Shown: piece by piece, positions 1 to 10,782 of the stretch
Layout of the letters: every line of letters begins with the position of its first letter
Position numbering within the stretch: the first letter of the stretch is position 1
Source of the DNA: Budorcas taxicolor
Lineage: Eukaryota > Chordata > Mammalia > Artiodactyla > Bovidae
Length of the DNA: 64,000 bases
Assembly (NCBI RefSeq): GCF_023091745.1
Contig: NC_068922.1
Location: forward strand, 10,248,001-10,312,000
Reading direction: 5' to 3'
Notes under the pieces: generated by a model
The model's input: only the letters and a program-made list of their open reading frames with translations
Database searches by the model: none
Told to the model about the DNA's origin: nothing
Translations under genes and position numbers: made by a program

Positions 1-1083
1 GCAACGAAAGTGCAGCCATTAAACTTTCATGATTTCAGAGCTTAGGACACGCGTGTTCATCACTATGGCACTTTTTATGTCTGTGAATTTATAACGAATG
101 TAGCTGTTGAAAATCAGCAATATTCATGGCAAACACTTAGTGCATAATGCTGGTGTTTTAGAAACTGTCATCAAAACCATTTCACTATAAAAACAAATGA
201 GACCTTTATAAGGAAAAAATCTCAATGCCCTGACACCATCTTTCAATAGGCTAAGAAGGGTCACAGCTTTCAGTTTCTGCTTTCATATCATGGCACCTGG
301 TGAGGTCAGTTGGGCCATTTATTTTCAGAAAGAAACTCGACAGAGAAAATTGAGTGATTTGTTGAACTCAAAGGTACTGAAGTCTAGTTTCCAGCGTGTA
401 TCCTCATCCAGTCATTTTCACAGTATTTCCATCTGCAACCCACCATCTCTCTTCCCCCCACATACATGCACTAACTGATGAAGAGGCACTCCAGGGGCCA
501 ACTTGAGTTTTCCGTTTCTCACTGTCTCTCTTCTGTCCTAGGAGCATCGCTCGGGCTTGCCAACTATTGGCTCTGCAGTTTGAAAACCCTCTTTCGGGGT
601 TGGATTCTCCCAGACAGTGTTTTACCAGGGAAAGGATGACCTCAGAGGCCACCGGAAAGGAATGGGGAGTGAGACAGATGGAGGCACCTGCTAGAGGGGG
701 CTTTGATGAGCAGGTCCCCACTGCGGACAACGGGGGCTCCATCCCATGGCTGGCCTCTGGGGTCTGGGACACCTCTACATATGGAGGTGTATGGAACACC
801 TCTCACGGAATCCCAGGGGCAGGAGAGCTGCGGTATTTATCCACCAACATCCGTGTGTCACTGGTTCAAGGCTGCTCCAGGTAAACCTCTCTGCACTCCT
901 GTCTGCCCTCACAGTCCTCACAGACCAAGCACACCCAGCAGCCAGCAAAAGCCCCCGGGCATTCTCAGGTGCCAGCAGGAGGAAGCTACCAGCATGGCAC
1001 ACTGGAGTGGTGAGTGGCAGGTGAGTGCAGGCAGGGCAGTGACAACGTCTGCTTCATGCTATACGCTTGTTATTGTTATTGAG
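1..1083. other. Unique intergenic sequence, nothing recognised
   Basis: No repeat family, RNA gene or exon-like open frame flanked by good splice sites was recognised here. The open frames present are short, overlap on both strands and resemble no known protein. Confidence 0.5.
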
Positions 1084-1276
1084 TTAGCTGTGTCCCACTC
1101 TTTGCGATCTCACGGACTGTAGACCATCAGGCTCCTCTCCCCATGGGATTCTCCAGGCAAAAATAATGGTGTGGGTTGCCATTTCCTTCTCCAGGGGATC
1201 TTCCTGATCCAGGGATCAAAGCTGGGTCTCCTGCACTGGCAGGCATGCTCTTTACCATCTGAGCCACCAAGGAAGC
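1084..1276 (-). mobile_element. Bov-tA SINE
   Basis: Read on the minus strand this is a tRNA-Glu-derived Bov-tA copy. It runs from a degraded head (AGCTTCCTTGGTGGCTCAG type, at 1276) through the 'ggggatcttcctgatccaggga' region to the BovB-like tail ('ccatgggattctccaggcaaa') near 1084. No clear target-site duplication was found. Confidence 0.85.
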
Positions 1277-2915
1277 TATGTATAAATCTCCCCAATCCAG
1301 ACTCTCCCAAGTGGCCTTTTTATCATTTGTCTTTTCCCTCCTAAGAAATCCTTCAGAAATGGACCCGGGGCGCTCTCTCCAGAGGATCCTGACTGTGACC
1401 GGGACCAATGCTGGCAAACAAGAGAGGAGCAGGCGCAGGCGGGCGCCCATGAGAGGCAGCATATGGAGTGGTGAAGAGCGTGGAGGCTGCCTGCCATACA
1501 GCCTGGGACTGGCATCCAGACCTCCTATTTCCACTCCAAAGTTATTTCAACACAAGCCCATCTGCCAGATTTCTAAAACACCCCCTCCCAAAAGCAGCAC
1601 CAAATATGTGTCCTATTAATGCTAGACTTGTACAAACACCACTGCAAACCCAGCAGGGGAGATTTGGAACTTGGAGAGCTGAGAAATGCAGCAAGAAATG
1701 GCCATTACTTTCCTCAAGAGCCTGAAACCATCCTGGGAGGGAGCTGGAAGGGATGAAACTCTGACTTGGCAAACTCACAGGCATGGCGGAGACTCACAGC
1801 TTCATTGTAACCCCACCGCCCACCTGCGGGGGAAAGCAGGGCCCATGCGGAATTGATTGGGCATGAGCAATGTCCAGAAGACTGCAATTTAAAACCAACT
1901 TAATTATAAAAAGGAAAGAAGCAGACCCTGAAGAGGAAAGAAATGGTGGAGAGAGAGAAAATTCTTGTATATGCACGTTTATGTAAAGAGACAATGAGAG
2001 AATAGCTCGGAAATAAATAGAAAGACAGAGAACTAAGGGCGGGGGATGGGGGTGTGGTGTGGTGTGAGTGAACAAGAGAAAAAATAAAAGAGGGAGGAGG
2101 AAGGAAATAATTCGTGCCAGACAACAGAAAACAGCTCTGGTTGATTCACACGTAAAATTACCTCTTGGAAGAACAGTTCATAAAGTGAAAGGAAAGAATT
2201 AGGCAAGCAGCCCTTGGGAGAGGCAGCTCCCCCGATGCAGGCAGCAGGAAGAAATGGACACTGCTGTCCAGTGTCTGCACTCAATACTCACCATTTTCTA
2301 TCAGTAATGAAGACTGGGAGACTCGGAGTCCCAGGAAAGAAAGAGTCTTGCCTATATTTGATCCCATGGCTTACCCTTGGTCGGGGGTTTGGGAGAGGGC
2401 CCTTGATTGACAGTCTCAGATCACAGAGAATGTGGGTGGGGAGTCTCCATCACGGCAGTGAAACAGAGATTGCAGAGACGGCAGGAAGCAGCCTGAGATG
2501 TCATCACTGGCAGGGAGACCAAGGGAGGACAGTGGACTCAGAGTGAGGAGAGGACCAGCTGGAAACCTGGGCAAGACCAGGAGGCAGGAAGAGATGAATA
2601 AACAGGAAAAAAGCATGGATGGAAGGACGTGATACTGAGAAGAGCCACGTTTTAGAGGAAGGAAGAAGTCCAGCTTCGGTCTGAGAAGCAGGAGCCAGAC
2701 TATTTCTGAGAAGTCCTGGGACATAGGAAGAGAGAAAAGAAAGTGGTAACTCAAACCCATGACTTCACGGGTCTGTGAAGACATTAACCACAGGCCAACT
2801 GCCTAGTCTGCCATAAAGCAGGCAGCAAGCAGGAGGGGTTCCCCGCCATCCTGAGAGCGTGAGAGTTGACACTCACTCCATTTGATGGAGACATTCACTT
2901 CGTGGTGTATCCAAG
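1277..2915. other. Unique sequence, partly purine-rich
   Basis: No repeat or gene recognised. From about 1900 to 2750 the plus strand is strongly enriched in A and G. This leaves long but meaningless pyrimidine-coded frames (Ser/Leu/Phe/Pro-rich) on the minus strand. Confidence 0.45.
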
Positions 2916-3345
2916 GCTGGTGTTGTTCCAGTTCTCTACTCTGGCACAACAAACCACCCCAAAACTCAGCAGCTTGAAACCAGCCACGATCACCTCTCAG
3001 GGCTCCCGGGCGTGGCCGCGCTCAGCTTCAGGGTTCTCAGGCGTGGCCGCACTCAGCCGTCTAGCTTCATGTGGCACGTCTCATGCGATTCATCCGATGT
3101 CAGCTGAGGCTGCATCGTGTGAAGATTCGGCTGGTTTGGAATATTCAAGTTGATGCATTCACGTGGCCAGCCATGGACAGTGCTGCTTAGGTGAGGCTGT
3201 CAACTGAAATACCTCCATGGGGCTTCGGCATTCACAGTGCGGCAGCTGGCTCTAAGAGGAAATCTCCCAGGAGTGAGCATGTCAAGGGGTGGAAAGAGAA
3301 AGCTGTCAAGAAAGCTAATTCTGAAGCTGGCACTGCATCACCTCT
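2916..3345 (+). repeat. Ancient interspersed repeat (LTR/MER type), family unassigned
   Basis: The block opens with the 'caacaaaccaccccaaaactcag' type of sequence that begins many old mammalian LTR-like repeats. It continues with 'ggctgcatcgtgtgaag' and 'acgtggccagcca' segments. I cannot name the family from memory. A similar start recurs at 27228 and a poorer one near 13140. It carries an internal near-duplication of a 'cgtggccgc' segment around 3010 and 3046. Confidence 0.45.
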
Positions 3346-3609
3346 TTCCTGGCCAAAGTGGACAGGGTGGGATTTTAAGGACGATCCATTTTCATGCTCT
3401 GCAAGGCTCAGACACTCAGACATCCCCTGACCCTGCTTGTTAAGTACTTCACACTTTCCTCAATACTAATACGGCCAGAATTCTTGTCTTTCTAATCCCA
3501 TATGTAGGCTTTCAATAGATTCATTACTTGAAGCTTATGGAGTTCTTTAAATCCCCAAATATCTTACTGGCAAATATTGATATAATTATTAAAAAATATT
3601 ATGGCCACC

Positions 3610-3800
3610 ATTAAAGAGTACTTACTACATACCAAGCTATCAAAGCTCATAAATTCTCACATTAATTTGAAAGAATTTACAGGTGAGGAAACTGTTTGGA
3701 GAACATGTTCAATACTAGGGTAGATCAATTATTCAAAGTTAAAACGGCTGAGCTGAGTTTAAAACTAGGTCTACCACCAAACCAGTCTGATTCTCCGACA
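3610..3800 (+). repeat. MIR SINE fragment
   Basis: The order of words matches the MIR core: 'gagtacttactacataccaagc', then 'tttacaggtgaggaaactg', then a degraded accession/validation tail ('gtttaaaactaggtctacc'). It is diverged and has no visible ends, as expected of a mammalian-wide fossil SINE. Confidence 0.6.
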
Positions 3801-5424
3801 CTGTTTCATAGTGACTAGACTCTTTCCTGCTGTAACAGGTACCATCCTCCCCACCAATCAGAGCAAGACAGGGAGTGAAGAAAAGCATCCTTCACTGTCA
3901 CTGGCATCACTTGGTTCTGAGTTGGAAGCCATGGGCTGGTCCTTGGTGGATTCCTGAAGGCCACCATTCAAGAGAGTTCCCCTCCCATAAACTCCTGGCC
4001 TGGGAGCAAAGTAAGAGGAGTCCTGAGGAAGGAGGGCTGTGGATTCTTCAAGAAAACCAGACAAGAGAGTGGAAGGGAACGTCATCCTGTCACTTGCTCT
4101 GTTAGGCCATGTGGATAAACAGAAACCATGCCACGCTGACGTTCCTCTCTCCCCTAGGCAATCCGAACATCTATTTACCAAACTGTGTTGCTTAGTAAGC
4201 TCACATACATATATATTTTACAACCGTGCCATCTGCGTTATCGTAGTTATGGTTGTGCCAGCGCTTCCATAAAACTGATAGTAAATCTTTGTGTTCTGAG
4301 GTTCAGAAAGAGCCAATAAAAAGTGGGTCTGGGCTGAAAGTTCTTCCCAACAGTTTCCAGCCAAGACACTAATAGATTTGTTGGCAAATTAAACAAGTAT
4401 CAATTTACTTGGCAGGCTAAAAAAAAAAAAAAAAACTACTAAAGTTTACTAATTCCAGAGGCAAATATGCAGTCACAAAGGAAAAGATAAAGCTCAATCC
4501 CGGTATAAACAAGATTATAGAGTTGACTTTAATTTTAATGTCTGTAGGCCATTCCTTTGATTAACTTAAAGCATTAAGAAGTCAGGTTAGTACTGTGAGA
4601 TCTACACAGTAGATTGCATTTGCAGGAGACCTTTTGATAACAAACAGCAGAAATGGCCAATGAGTACCTTAGGCAAGAAGCAAATTCATCAAAGAGCTTT
4701 GCAAGCTCCTGCAGGATTGCAGGACGAAGGGGAGAGTGTGCTGAGGAAAGAGGGCTGAAGTGGAAGATGCAAGCAGTCTTAGTAGCACGGACTGCTGGCA
4801 GCACCATGTCTAGAATGAAGGAACTCCGGCCCTGTCATCCTTCTCTGCGTCCTTTTGGTCTGTTTCCAGAATCCCAGCAAAGGATGTGGTGAGCCACGCC
4901 GGCCGTGTGGCTGCTCCTGGAGCTGCACAGCAGCATCATTTGTAACTTCCAAGAAGGAGGGAGGAAGAGGAAGGAAGAAGGAGGGCGTGGGGAGGGGCAA
5001 GAAGGATAGGGAGGGAGGAGAAGGAAGGAGGAAAGATACAGAGAGAAAAACAGAGAGAGAACCACATGGGTGTCAAACACTAGGGAGCGGGTTGGATAGA
5101 TCATGCTACAAACATGCAATGGGATATTGTACAATCATTTAAAGTTATAGGAAAAATAGTTAATGACTTGGAAGGCTGTGCTCATATAGTCTTCAGTTTT
5201 TAAAAAATGATTAGCAAACAGTATGCACAATGTAATCTCATTTTACAAAGGAAGGAATAAATAAATAAACCTGTATGCATGAAAAAACAGGTGTGGGATT
5301 AAGTTATTTTTAATTTCTTATTTCAGCTAATCTCTGTGATCAGTGTTTTTTTTTAATAGATGTATATTGCTTTTGAAAGAATGATTGAAAAAAAAAATAA
5401 CAGTAGCAATTTTTAGGTTCAAAA
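3801..5424. other. Unique sequence with a poly-A tract
   Basis: No gene recognised. There is a 17-base A tract at 4419-4435 without a recognisable retroposed body on either side. The purine tract at 4951-5061 is listed separately. 5060-5424 is AT-rich and unassigned. Confidence 0.45.
4951..5061 (+). repeat. Purine-rich (GGAAG/GGGA) low-complexity tract
   Basis: About 110 bases made almost only of A and G on the plus strand, built from irregular ggaag, ggga and gaga units. This is degenerate low-complexity sequence rather than a perfect microsatellite. Confidence 0.8.
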
Positions 5425-5835
5425 CCTCCTCTATCTACACCCTCCTGTTTACTGCAGCATCATTCACAATAGCCAAGACATGGAAACAACTTTTGTCCAT
5501 TGATGGAACAAGAAAACATGTATATTACATAGTGGTGTATTATTCCACTATGTAATAATAAAAAGGGGAACTCTGCCATTTGCAATGACAGAGCTGGATC
5601 TCAGTGGTACTATGCTAAGTGAAATAAGTCAGAGAAAGACAAATGCTGTATGATCTCAGGTACGTGGAATCTAAAAATAAAAAATCAAACTCAGAACAGG
5701 CTGCTGGTTGCCAGAGGTGGAGGGTGGTGAGTGGGTGAAATGGGTGAAGGTGGCCAAAAGGTACAAACTTCTAGTTAAAAGATAAGTCAGAACCTGGAGA
5801 TGTAATATAAAAAATAACAAACAAGCCAACAAAAA
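5425..5835 (+). mobile_element. L1 3'-end fragment
   Basis: The sequence follows the 3' region of mammalian L1: 'gcatcattcacaatagccaag', 'tggaaacaac', 'gacagagctggatctcag', 'gtgaaataagtcagagaaag' and 'acgtggaatctaaaa'. It is 5'-truncated and interrupted by nothing. Between 5524 and 5556 the expected wording is replaced by a perfect 12-bp inverted repeat (see findings). Confidence 0.8.
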
Positions 5836-5869
5836 CCACTTCCTCCTGAATCTTTGCAATATATCCAGC

Positions 5870-5975
5870 AAGTAGTACTATGATCCCATTCCACAGATGG
5901 AGAAGTTGAGGCTCAAAGAGACTGTTGTCATGCAGACTCATAACACAGAGTTGAGGCACGAACCTTGAGCTTTAG
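5870..5975 (+). repeat. MIR SINE fragment
   Basis: Contains a MIR-core-like stretch ('cccattccacagatggagaag', 'ttgaggctcaaagag') followed by the expected 'cagactcataacacag' degraded tail. Confidence 0.55.
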
Positions 5976-6755
5976 TCTGTTAGCCCTGGGGCTCTTTCCC
6001 TCTCCCTTCCTGGGTGGCTGGAGTCACGGGATGTGACCCTTGACAAGGGGGATAGGCAGGTGACACCCTCCTTGTGAGCCAGGCTGTCCTCCCTGCTTTC
6101 TTCAGCTCTAAGAGCTGCCACCAAAGCCTAACGAACTAGTACTTTTTCTCCTTTTGTGCAAGAGATGATCATTATGGTGCTAATGGAAATTCTGTGCATA
6201 CTATCATAACTTCTGAATGTTATCTTCCATGAGCCATTTTGAAATCATCTTTGTATCTGAAAGGTCACTATGGCTGGCTGAATGGCATTGATTTCCGGGC
6301 GTTCACAGATGTACAAGACAACTCCTGCTGGGGCCTTTCATGGATTAAGGAGCCGAGCCAGCGATATGCAAGTGGCAAGTATGTCCTCTGAGCAGAGTCA
6401 TTATAAGAGACCAACATGGAACAGATGGACGTCACGTGGAGTCACGCCTTCCTGAAATGCTAGCTCCTTCCAGCCCAGCCCACCTGGGCTGCTGCTTAGG
6501 GGCTGGTGCTTAGCTGATGCGACGCCATGATGCTCAAGAGCTCACAAGAGCTCCTGTCCACAGCTGCTTCCTCCACGCACCCAGTGACTCGTGTTCCCCA
6601 AGAGAAACCCAGCCCCTAACCAGGCTTAGTGTCAGCGGGGCTCGGGTGAGACACGGCGTCCACAGATGCTTCTTTTCACTGTGAATTCTGAAAGCTCTTA
6701 GGAAGGGCAGTCAGATTTCATAATTTTTAGTAAAATTTGGTTCTTCTTTCACATT
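5976..6755. other. Unique intergenic sequence
   Basis: Nothing recognised. Composition is mixed, and no exon-like frame with acceptor and donor was seen. Confidence 0.45.
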
Positions 6756-7463
6756 TCTGCTCTCCTTATCTTTTTAAAAAATCGTTTGCTTGAAGCATCA
6801 TAGTTGATTTACAATGTTGCTCGTTTCAGGTGTACAGCAAACTGATTCAGTTATACTCATACACATACATGCCCAGTTGCTGAGTGGTGTCTGCCTCTTT
6901 GCAACACCATGGACTATAGTCCGCCAGGCTCCTCTGTCCATGGAATTCTCCAGGCAGGAATACTGGAGTGGGGTTGCCATGCCCTTCTCCAGGGGATCTT
7001 GCTGACCCAGGGATGGAACCCACATCTCCTGCACTGCAGGCAGATTCTTTCACCATTGAGCCACCTGGAAGTCATATATTTATACATTTATATTAATAAA
7101 TATACACACTTTGAGATTATTTTCCATTATAGGCTATTACAAGATATTGAGTATATTTCCCTGTGCTACACAATAGGTCCTTATTAGTTATCTATTACAT
7201 ATATACATTAGTGTGTATATGTTGATCCCAAACTTCTCATCTATGCCTCTCCTCTTTTCCCCTTTGGTAACTGTAAGTTTGCTTTCTATGTCTGTGAGTC
7301 TATTTCTGTTTTGTAAGTAAATTCATTTGTATTATTTTTTCTAGATTCCATATATAAGTGATATCATGTTGGTATTTATTTTTCTGACTTGATTCACTTA
7401 GTATGATGATCTCTGGGCCCATCCATGTTGCTGCAAATGGCATTACTTTATTCTTTTCTATGG
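6756..7463 (-). mobile_element. L1 3' end, split by a SINE
   Basis: On the minus strand this is the artiodactyl L1 3' end. The extreme 3' part (rc of 'catagttgatttacaatgttg' and 'acagcaaactgattcagttata') lies at 6790-6868. The upstream part (rc of 'ccattataggctattacaag' through 'gggcccatccatgttgctgc') lies at 7073-7463. The two halves are separated by a Bov-tA copy at 6869-7072, so the SINE is younger than the L1. Confidence 0.85.
6869..7072 (-). mobile_element. Bov-tA SINE inside an L1
   Basis: Complete minus-strand Bov-tA: the tail side begins 'tgcccagttgctgagtggtg', the body shows 'ccaggctcctctgtccatgg' and 'ccaggggatcttgctgaccc', and the head ends '...gccacctggaagtc'. It interrupts an L1 of the same orientation. 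Confidence 0.9.
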
Positions 7464-7826
7464 CTCTGTCAGTGCTGAGGGCTCACAGCTGAGTCCGCTG
7501 TTAGAAAGGCAGGTGCATCACTTCCCAGCAACCCTGTGATGTGATAAAGTCGGCAGTGATTCTGGCTCATGCTGCCCCAGTACCTTTCCTCGGTGCCCAC
7601 CACCAGGCCCCACAATAAGCCCTTGCTGAGAGTTTTGGACTAGGCTGTGTATGAGGACAAGGGACACTTTTATTCCAGGGAAGAGACCACATTGTAAGCC
7701 CAAAGCAATTTTAACTAAACACATATGACAAATTAATCCAAAGAAATCCATATTTCAGTAGAGAATGACCCATCTGCTATGCATGTTTCTATTGCTGGCC
7801 CTTTCCCAAAGCATCAAGGTGAAAGT
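7464..7826. other. Unique sequence
   Basis: No repeat or exon recognised between the L1 and the Bov-tA copy. Confidence 0.4.
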
Positions 7827-7838
7827 AAGATGCTGGAC

Positions 7839-8046
7839 GGGCTTCCCGGGTGGCTCGGCCAGGAAAGAATCCGCCTGCAATGTGGGAGACCTGGGTTTGA
7901 TCCCTGGGTCGGGAAGATCCCCTGGAGAAGGGAATGGCTACCCACTCCAGTATTCTTGCCTGGAGAATTCCATGGACTGGTGGGCTACAGTCCATGGGTT
8001 GTAAAGAGTTGGACATGATTGAGCAACTAATACTTGTACTTTTCAC
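7839..8046 (+). mobile_element. Bov-tA SINE with perfect target-site duplication
   Basis: The head 'ggcttcccgggtggctcgg', B-box-like 'ggtttgatccctgg' and BovB-type tail ('agttggacatgattgagc') are all present. It is flanked by perfect 11-bp direct repeats aagatgctgga at 7827-7837 and 8047-8057, as expected of LINE-driven insertion. The clean duplication implies a fairly recent copy. Confidence 0.95.
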
Positions 8047-8104
8047 AAGATGCTGGATTTTTTCCTATGAAGTATCAGGTTCCCGATAGGGGTGAAAAGA
8101 ACAT

Positions 8105-8182
8105 TGGATCTAGTGTCAGACCTGGATTGAAATACCAGCCCCATACTTAGCAGTCACATCGCCTCAGAAAAGTTATCCGTTT
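8105..8182 (+). repeat. MIR SINE 5' part, interrupted at 8183
   Basis: Words 'gtgtcagacctggattgaaat', 'cagcc', 'cttagcagtcacat' and 'aagttatcc' follow the MIR 5' half (tRNA-related region plus 'gggcaagttacttaacctc'). The expected continuation appears after the DNA transposon at 8802-8817 as 'acctaaacctaacctc'. Confidence 0.5.
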
Positions 8183-8801
8183 CGGTGGTTCTCAAAGTAG
8201 AGTCTGGGATCCCCTGAGGAACCCCTTTCAGAGCTACATCAAGTCAAAGTGATTTTCATAATACAATGTTATTTGTCTTTTCCACTCTCTTTCTCTTAAG
8301 AGTAGGCAGAGGAGCTTTCCAGAGATTATAAGACATGTGACATTATCACACCCATGGTTAATGGAATGTGGGCTTGTGTGTTCTTGTATTTAATTTTTTT
8401 TCTGTTTTAGAAGTAGAGTCACAGATGTAGAAAACAAACTTATGGTTACCAGGGGGTAAGGGGGGAGGGATAAATTTGGAAATTGGAACTAACATATATA
8501 CACTACTATAAATACAAGAGACAGCTAAGAATCTCACGTATAGCACAGGGAGCTCGACTCAATACCCTCTAATGGCCTATCTGGGGGGAAAAAAATAACT
8601 CTGAAAAAAGAGTGGATACCTGTATATGTATAACTGATTCACTTTGCTGTACACCTGAAACTAACTCAACATTGGACATCAACTATATGCCAATAATCTT
8701 TTTTAATGTTCTGTTTTAATAAGCAGTGATAGAAATATCACACATAAGCAAAAGCTCTTTGAGATTCTCAGTAGTTTTTAAAGAGTGTTTGAGAACCGCT
8801 G
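8183..8801. mobile_element. hAT-like DNA transposon relic, split by an L1
   Basis: The ends are inverted repeats of the hAT/Charlie type: cggtggttctcaaag at 8183-8197 against the reverse complement of the segment ending 'gagaaccgctg' at 8801. Internal sequence ('ggaacccctttcagag', 'gtgattttcataatacaatg') is typical of a short non-autonomous hAT. The element is cut by an L1 fragment at about 8395-8706. No transposase remains. The family name is not assigned. Confidence 0.55.
8395..8706 (+). mobile_element. L1 3' end
   Basis: Plus-strand artiodactyl L1 tail: 'gttaccagggggtaaggggg', 'cacgtatagcacagggagctc', 'tgattcactttgctgtacacc', 'tgaaactaactcaaca' and a terminal 'caactatatgccaataatc'. It is 5'-truncated and embedded in the hAT relic. 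Confidence 0.85.
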
Positions 8802-8817
8802 ACCTAAACCTAACCTC

Positions 8818-9046
8818 ATGCAAAGAGTTGACTCATTGGAAAAGACTCTGATGCTGGGAGGGATTGGGGGCAGGAGGAGAAGGGGACGACCGAGGATGAG
8901 ATGGCTGGATGTCATCACCAACTCAATGGATGTGAGTCTGGGTGAACTCCGGGAGTTGGTGATGGACAGGGAGGCCTGGCGTGCTGCGATTCATGGGATC
9001 GCAACGAGTCGGACACGACTGAGTGACTGAACTGAACCGAACTGAA
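8818..9046 (+). mobile_element. BovB (RTE) LINE 3' fragment
   Basis: A 5'-truncated BovB copy that still reads in frame for about 70 codons (GGIGGRRRRGRPRMRWLDV... ending SRTRLSD). It ends in the BovB 3' repeats of 'gaactgaa' type at 9030-9046. It encodes only the extreme C-terminus of the RTE polyprotein, beyond the reverse transcriptase core, so it is non-functional. Confidence 0.92.
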
Positions 9047-9437
9047 TCTCTTCACACTTCTGCTTCCACTGTATCCCCAAGCTGCTGCAAATCAGATGAA
9101 GTACATGACACTGGGGGCCACACACCAGAATCTCCTCTTCCTCTCAAGACAGGCATCGTTCCAGTGAGCTCAAAGCACTCAACTCTGCCCTTTATGGGAA
9201 TGAGTTTCATGCCTATTTGGAAACACCCATTGCCCCTTCTCCCTAATGCCAGGCCCTGACACTCTCCCAGGCCATTCCCAGGATCCAATTTCCTTCAACC
9301 CCCAATCGATGGCTTCTCTGTATATATCATGTCTATAGATACAAGGTTCACCGTACTTTAACAGGTGTATCTGCTAGACATCATAAGACCACACCTCTGT
9401 GCGATGCAGGAACGGTCTTTCTTGAAGTGGATGTTCA
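9047..9437. other. Unique sequence
   Basis: Nothing recognised between the BovB and CHR copies. Confidence 0.4.
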
Positions 9438-9764
9438 GGCTTCCCTGGTGATCCAGTGGTTGAGAGTCTGCCTGCCAGTGCAGGCGACACCAACTCGATC
9501 CCTGATCCAGAGGGTCCCACGTGCCGCAGGACGACTATGCCCATGTGCCGTAACTACTGAGCCCCTGCTCTAGAACCTGTGAGCTGCAGCTTCAGTAGCT
9601 CAGTACCTGCAGGTCTCAGCAACGGGGCAGCGCTCCCTGGAGCTCACACTCTGCAACAGAGAAGCCACCGCAAGGAGACGCCCATGCACCGCAGTCAGAG
9701 AAAGCCCGCACGCAGCAACGGCAACCCAACACAGCCTAAGTACACAATTTTTAAAAATGAGTAG
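9438..9764 (+). mobile_element. CHR-type SINE (long form)
   Basis: The head 'ggcttccctggtgatccagtgg' and diverged B box are followed by 'gtcccacgtgccgcagg' and the tandem-like body ('actactgagcccctgctctag', 'caacagagaagccaccgcaag'). It ends 'acccaacacagcctaagtac'. This is the older cetartiodactyl tRNA-Glu SINE group, distinct from Bov-tA by its non-BovB 3' half. Confidence 0.85.
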
Positions 9765-10378
9765 TCAACACTGAAGGAAGGTTCCAAAACAGCACCCAGA
9801 GCTTGGAGAAGATCCCTCTGTAGTCTCTCTGGGTCTCACTCCTCGCCCAAGTGGAGGTGGGCTTGTGGTACCTTCTGGAACAGAGGAAAGATGGACCCTG
9901 GTAGCTGGAGAGATCAGGCGACTGGCGGAAAGGACTCCCACATTGGCAGGTATTATACTGTTAGCCCCTAAATCCTTTGTATTAACTTCTCAGGGGCTCA
10001 TTGGTTTCTTCAGAAAAATAAAAACCCCCCATTTCCCCATCCTGCCATGTTGGGGATCCTGGCTGACCCATTTCTTCTAGAAGAGATGGACTCCGACATT
10101 CTGTATCTGATAAAATAGAGCCAGAAACTTTGGTGGCAGGAAACCCCTCCAAGGACAGTGGGGACAGAGAGAAAGTCTGGATTGAAAAGATATTTTAGGA
10201 TCGAAATATCAGGACTGCCTGGATGTGGGGGGTGAGGGAGGGAGCAGCTGAGGATAACCCCAAGGACTCTGGCTTGGATCCTGATGGAGCAGAGGCCATT
10301 CCCTGAGACAGAGTGATAGGCAAAGAGCCGGACTGGAAGGGATGGAGAGCAGCTAGAATTCTGCCCTAGAGCTGGGGC
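9765..10378. other. Unique sequence
   Basis: No repeat or exon recognised. A minus-strand frame of about 140 codons runs through this region into the next SINE and has no recognisable protein content. Confidence 0.4.
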
Positions 10379-10545
10379 TAGGGACTTCCCTAGTACCCTA
10401 GGGGCTAAGACTTTGCCTTTCTCTGCAGGGTGCATGGGTTCGATCCCTGGTTAGGGAGCTAAGATTCCACACGCCCTGTGGCCAAAAACCCAAAAATACA
10501 AAACAGAAGCAAATTCAGTAAAGACTTTAAAACAAATCAATAAGC
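10379..10545 (+). mobile_element. CHR-type SINE (short form)
   Basis: 'agggacttccctagtaccc', then 'gggttcgatccctggttagg' and 'gctaagattccacacgccct' with 'gtggccaaaaacccaaaaa', ending in an A-rich tail. This is the short CHR-2 form. Confidence 0.8.
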
Positions 10546-10565
10546 TCAGGCTAAAGGTTGGCCAA

Positions 10566-10782
10566 AGGAATTCCCAGGTGGCACCAGTGGTAAAGAACCC
10601 ACCTGCCAATGCAGGAAACAAAAGAAACATAGGTTCAGTCCCTGGGTCGGGAAGATGCCCTGGAGGAGGGCATGGCAACCCACTCCAGTATTCCTTCCTG
10701 GAGAATCCCACGGACAGAGGAGTCTGGCGAGTAACACTCCATAGGATCTCACAGAGAAAGACACGACTGAAACGACAATACA
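10566..10782 (+). mobile_element. Bov-tA SINE
   Basis: Plus-strand copy from 'ggaattcccaggtggcacc' to 'aaagacacgactgaaacgac', with the diagnostic 'cctggaggagggcatggc' and 'cactccagtattccttcctgg' segments. It has a small insertion in the head ('gaaacaaaagaaacat'). Confidence 0.9.
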
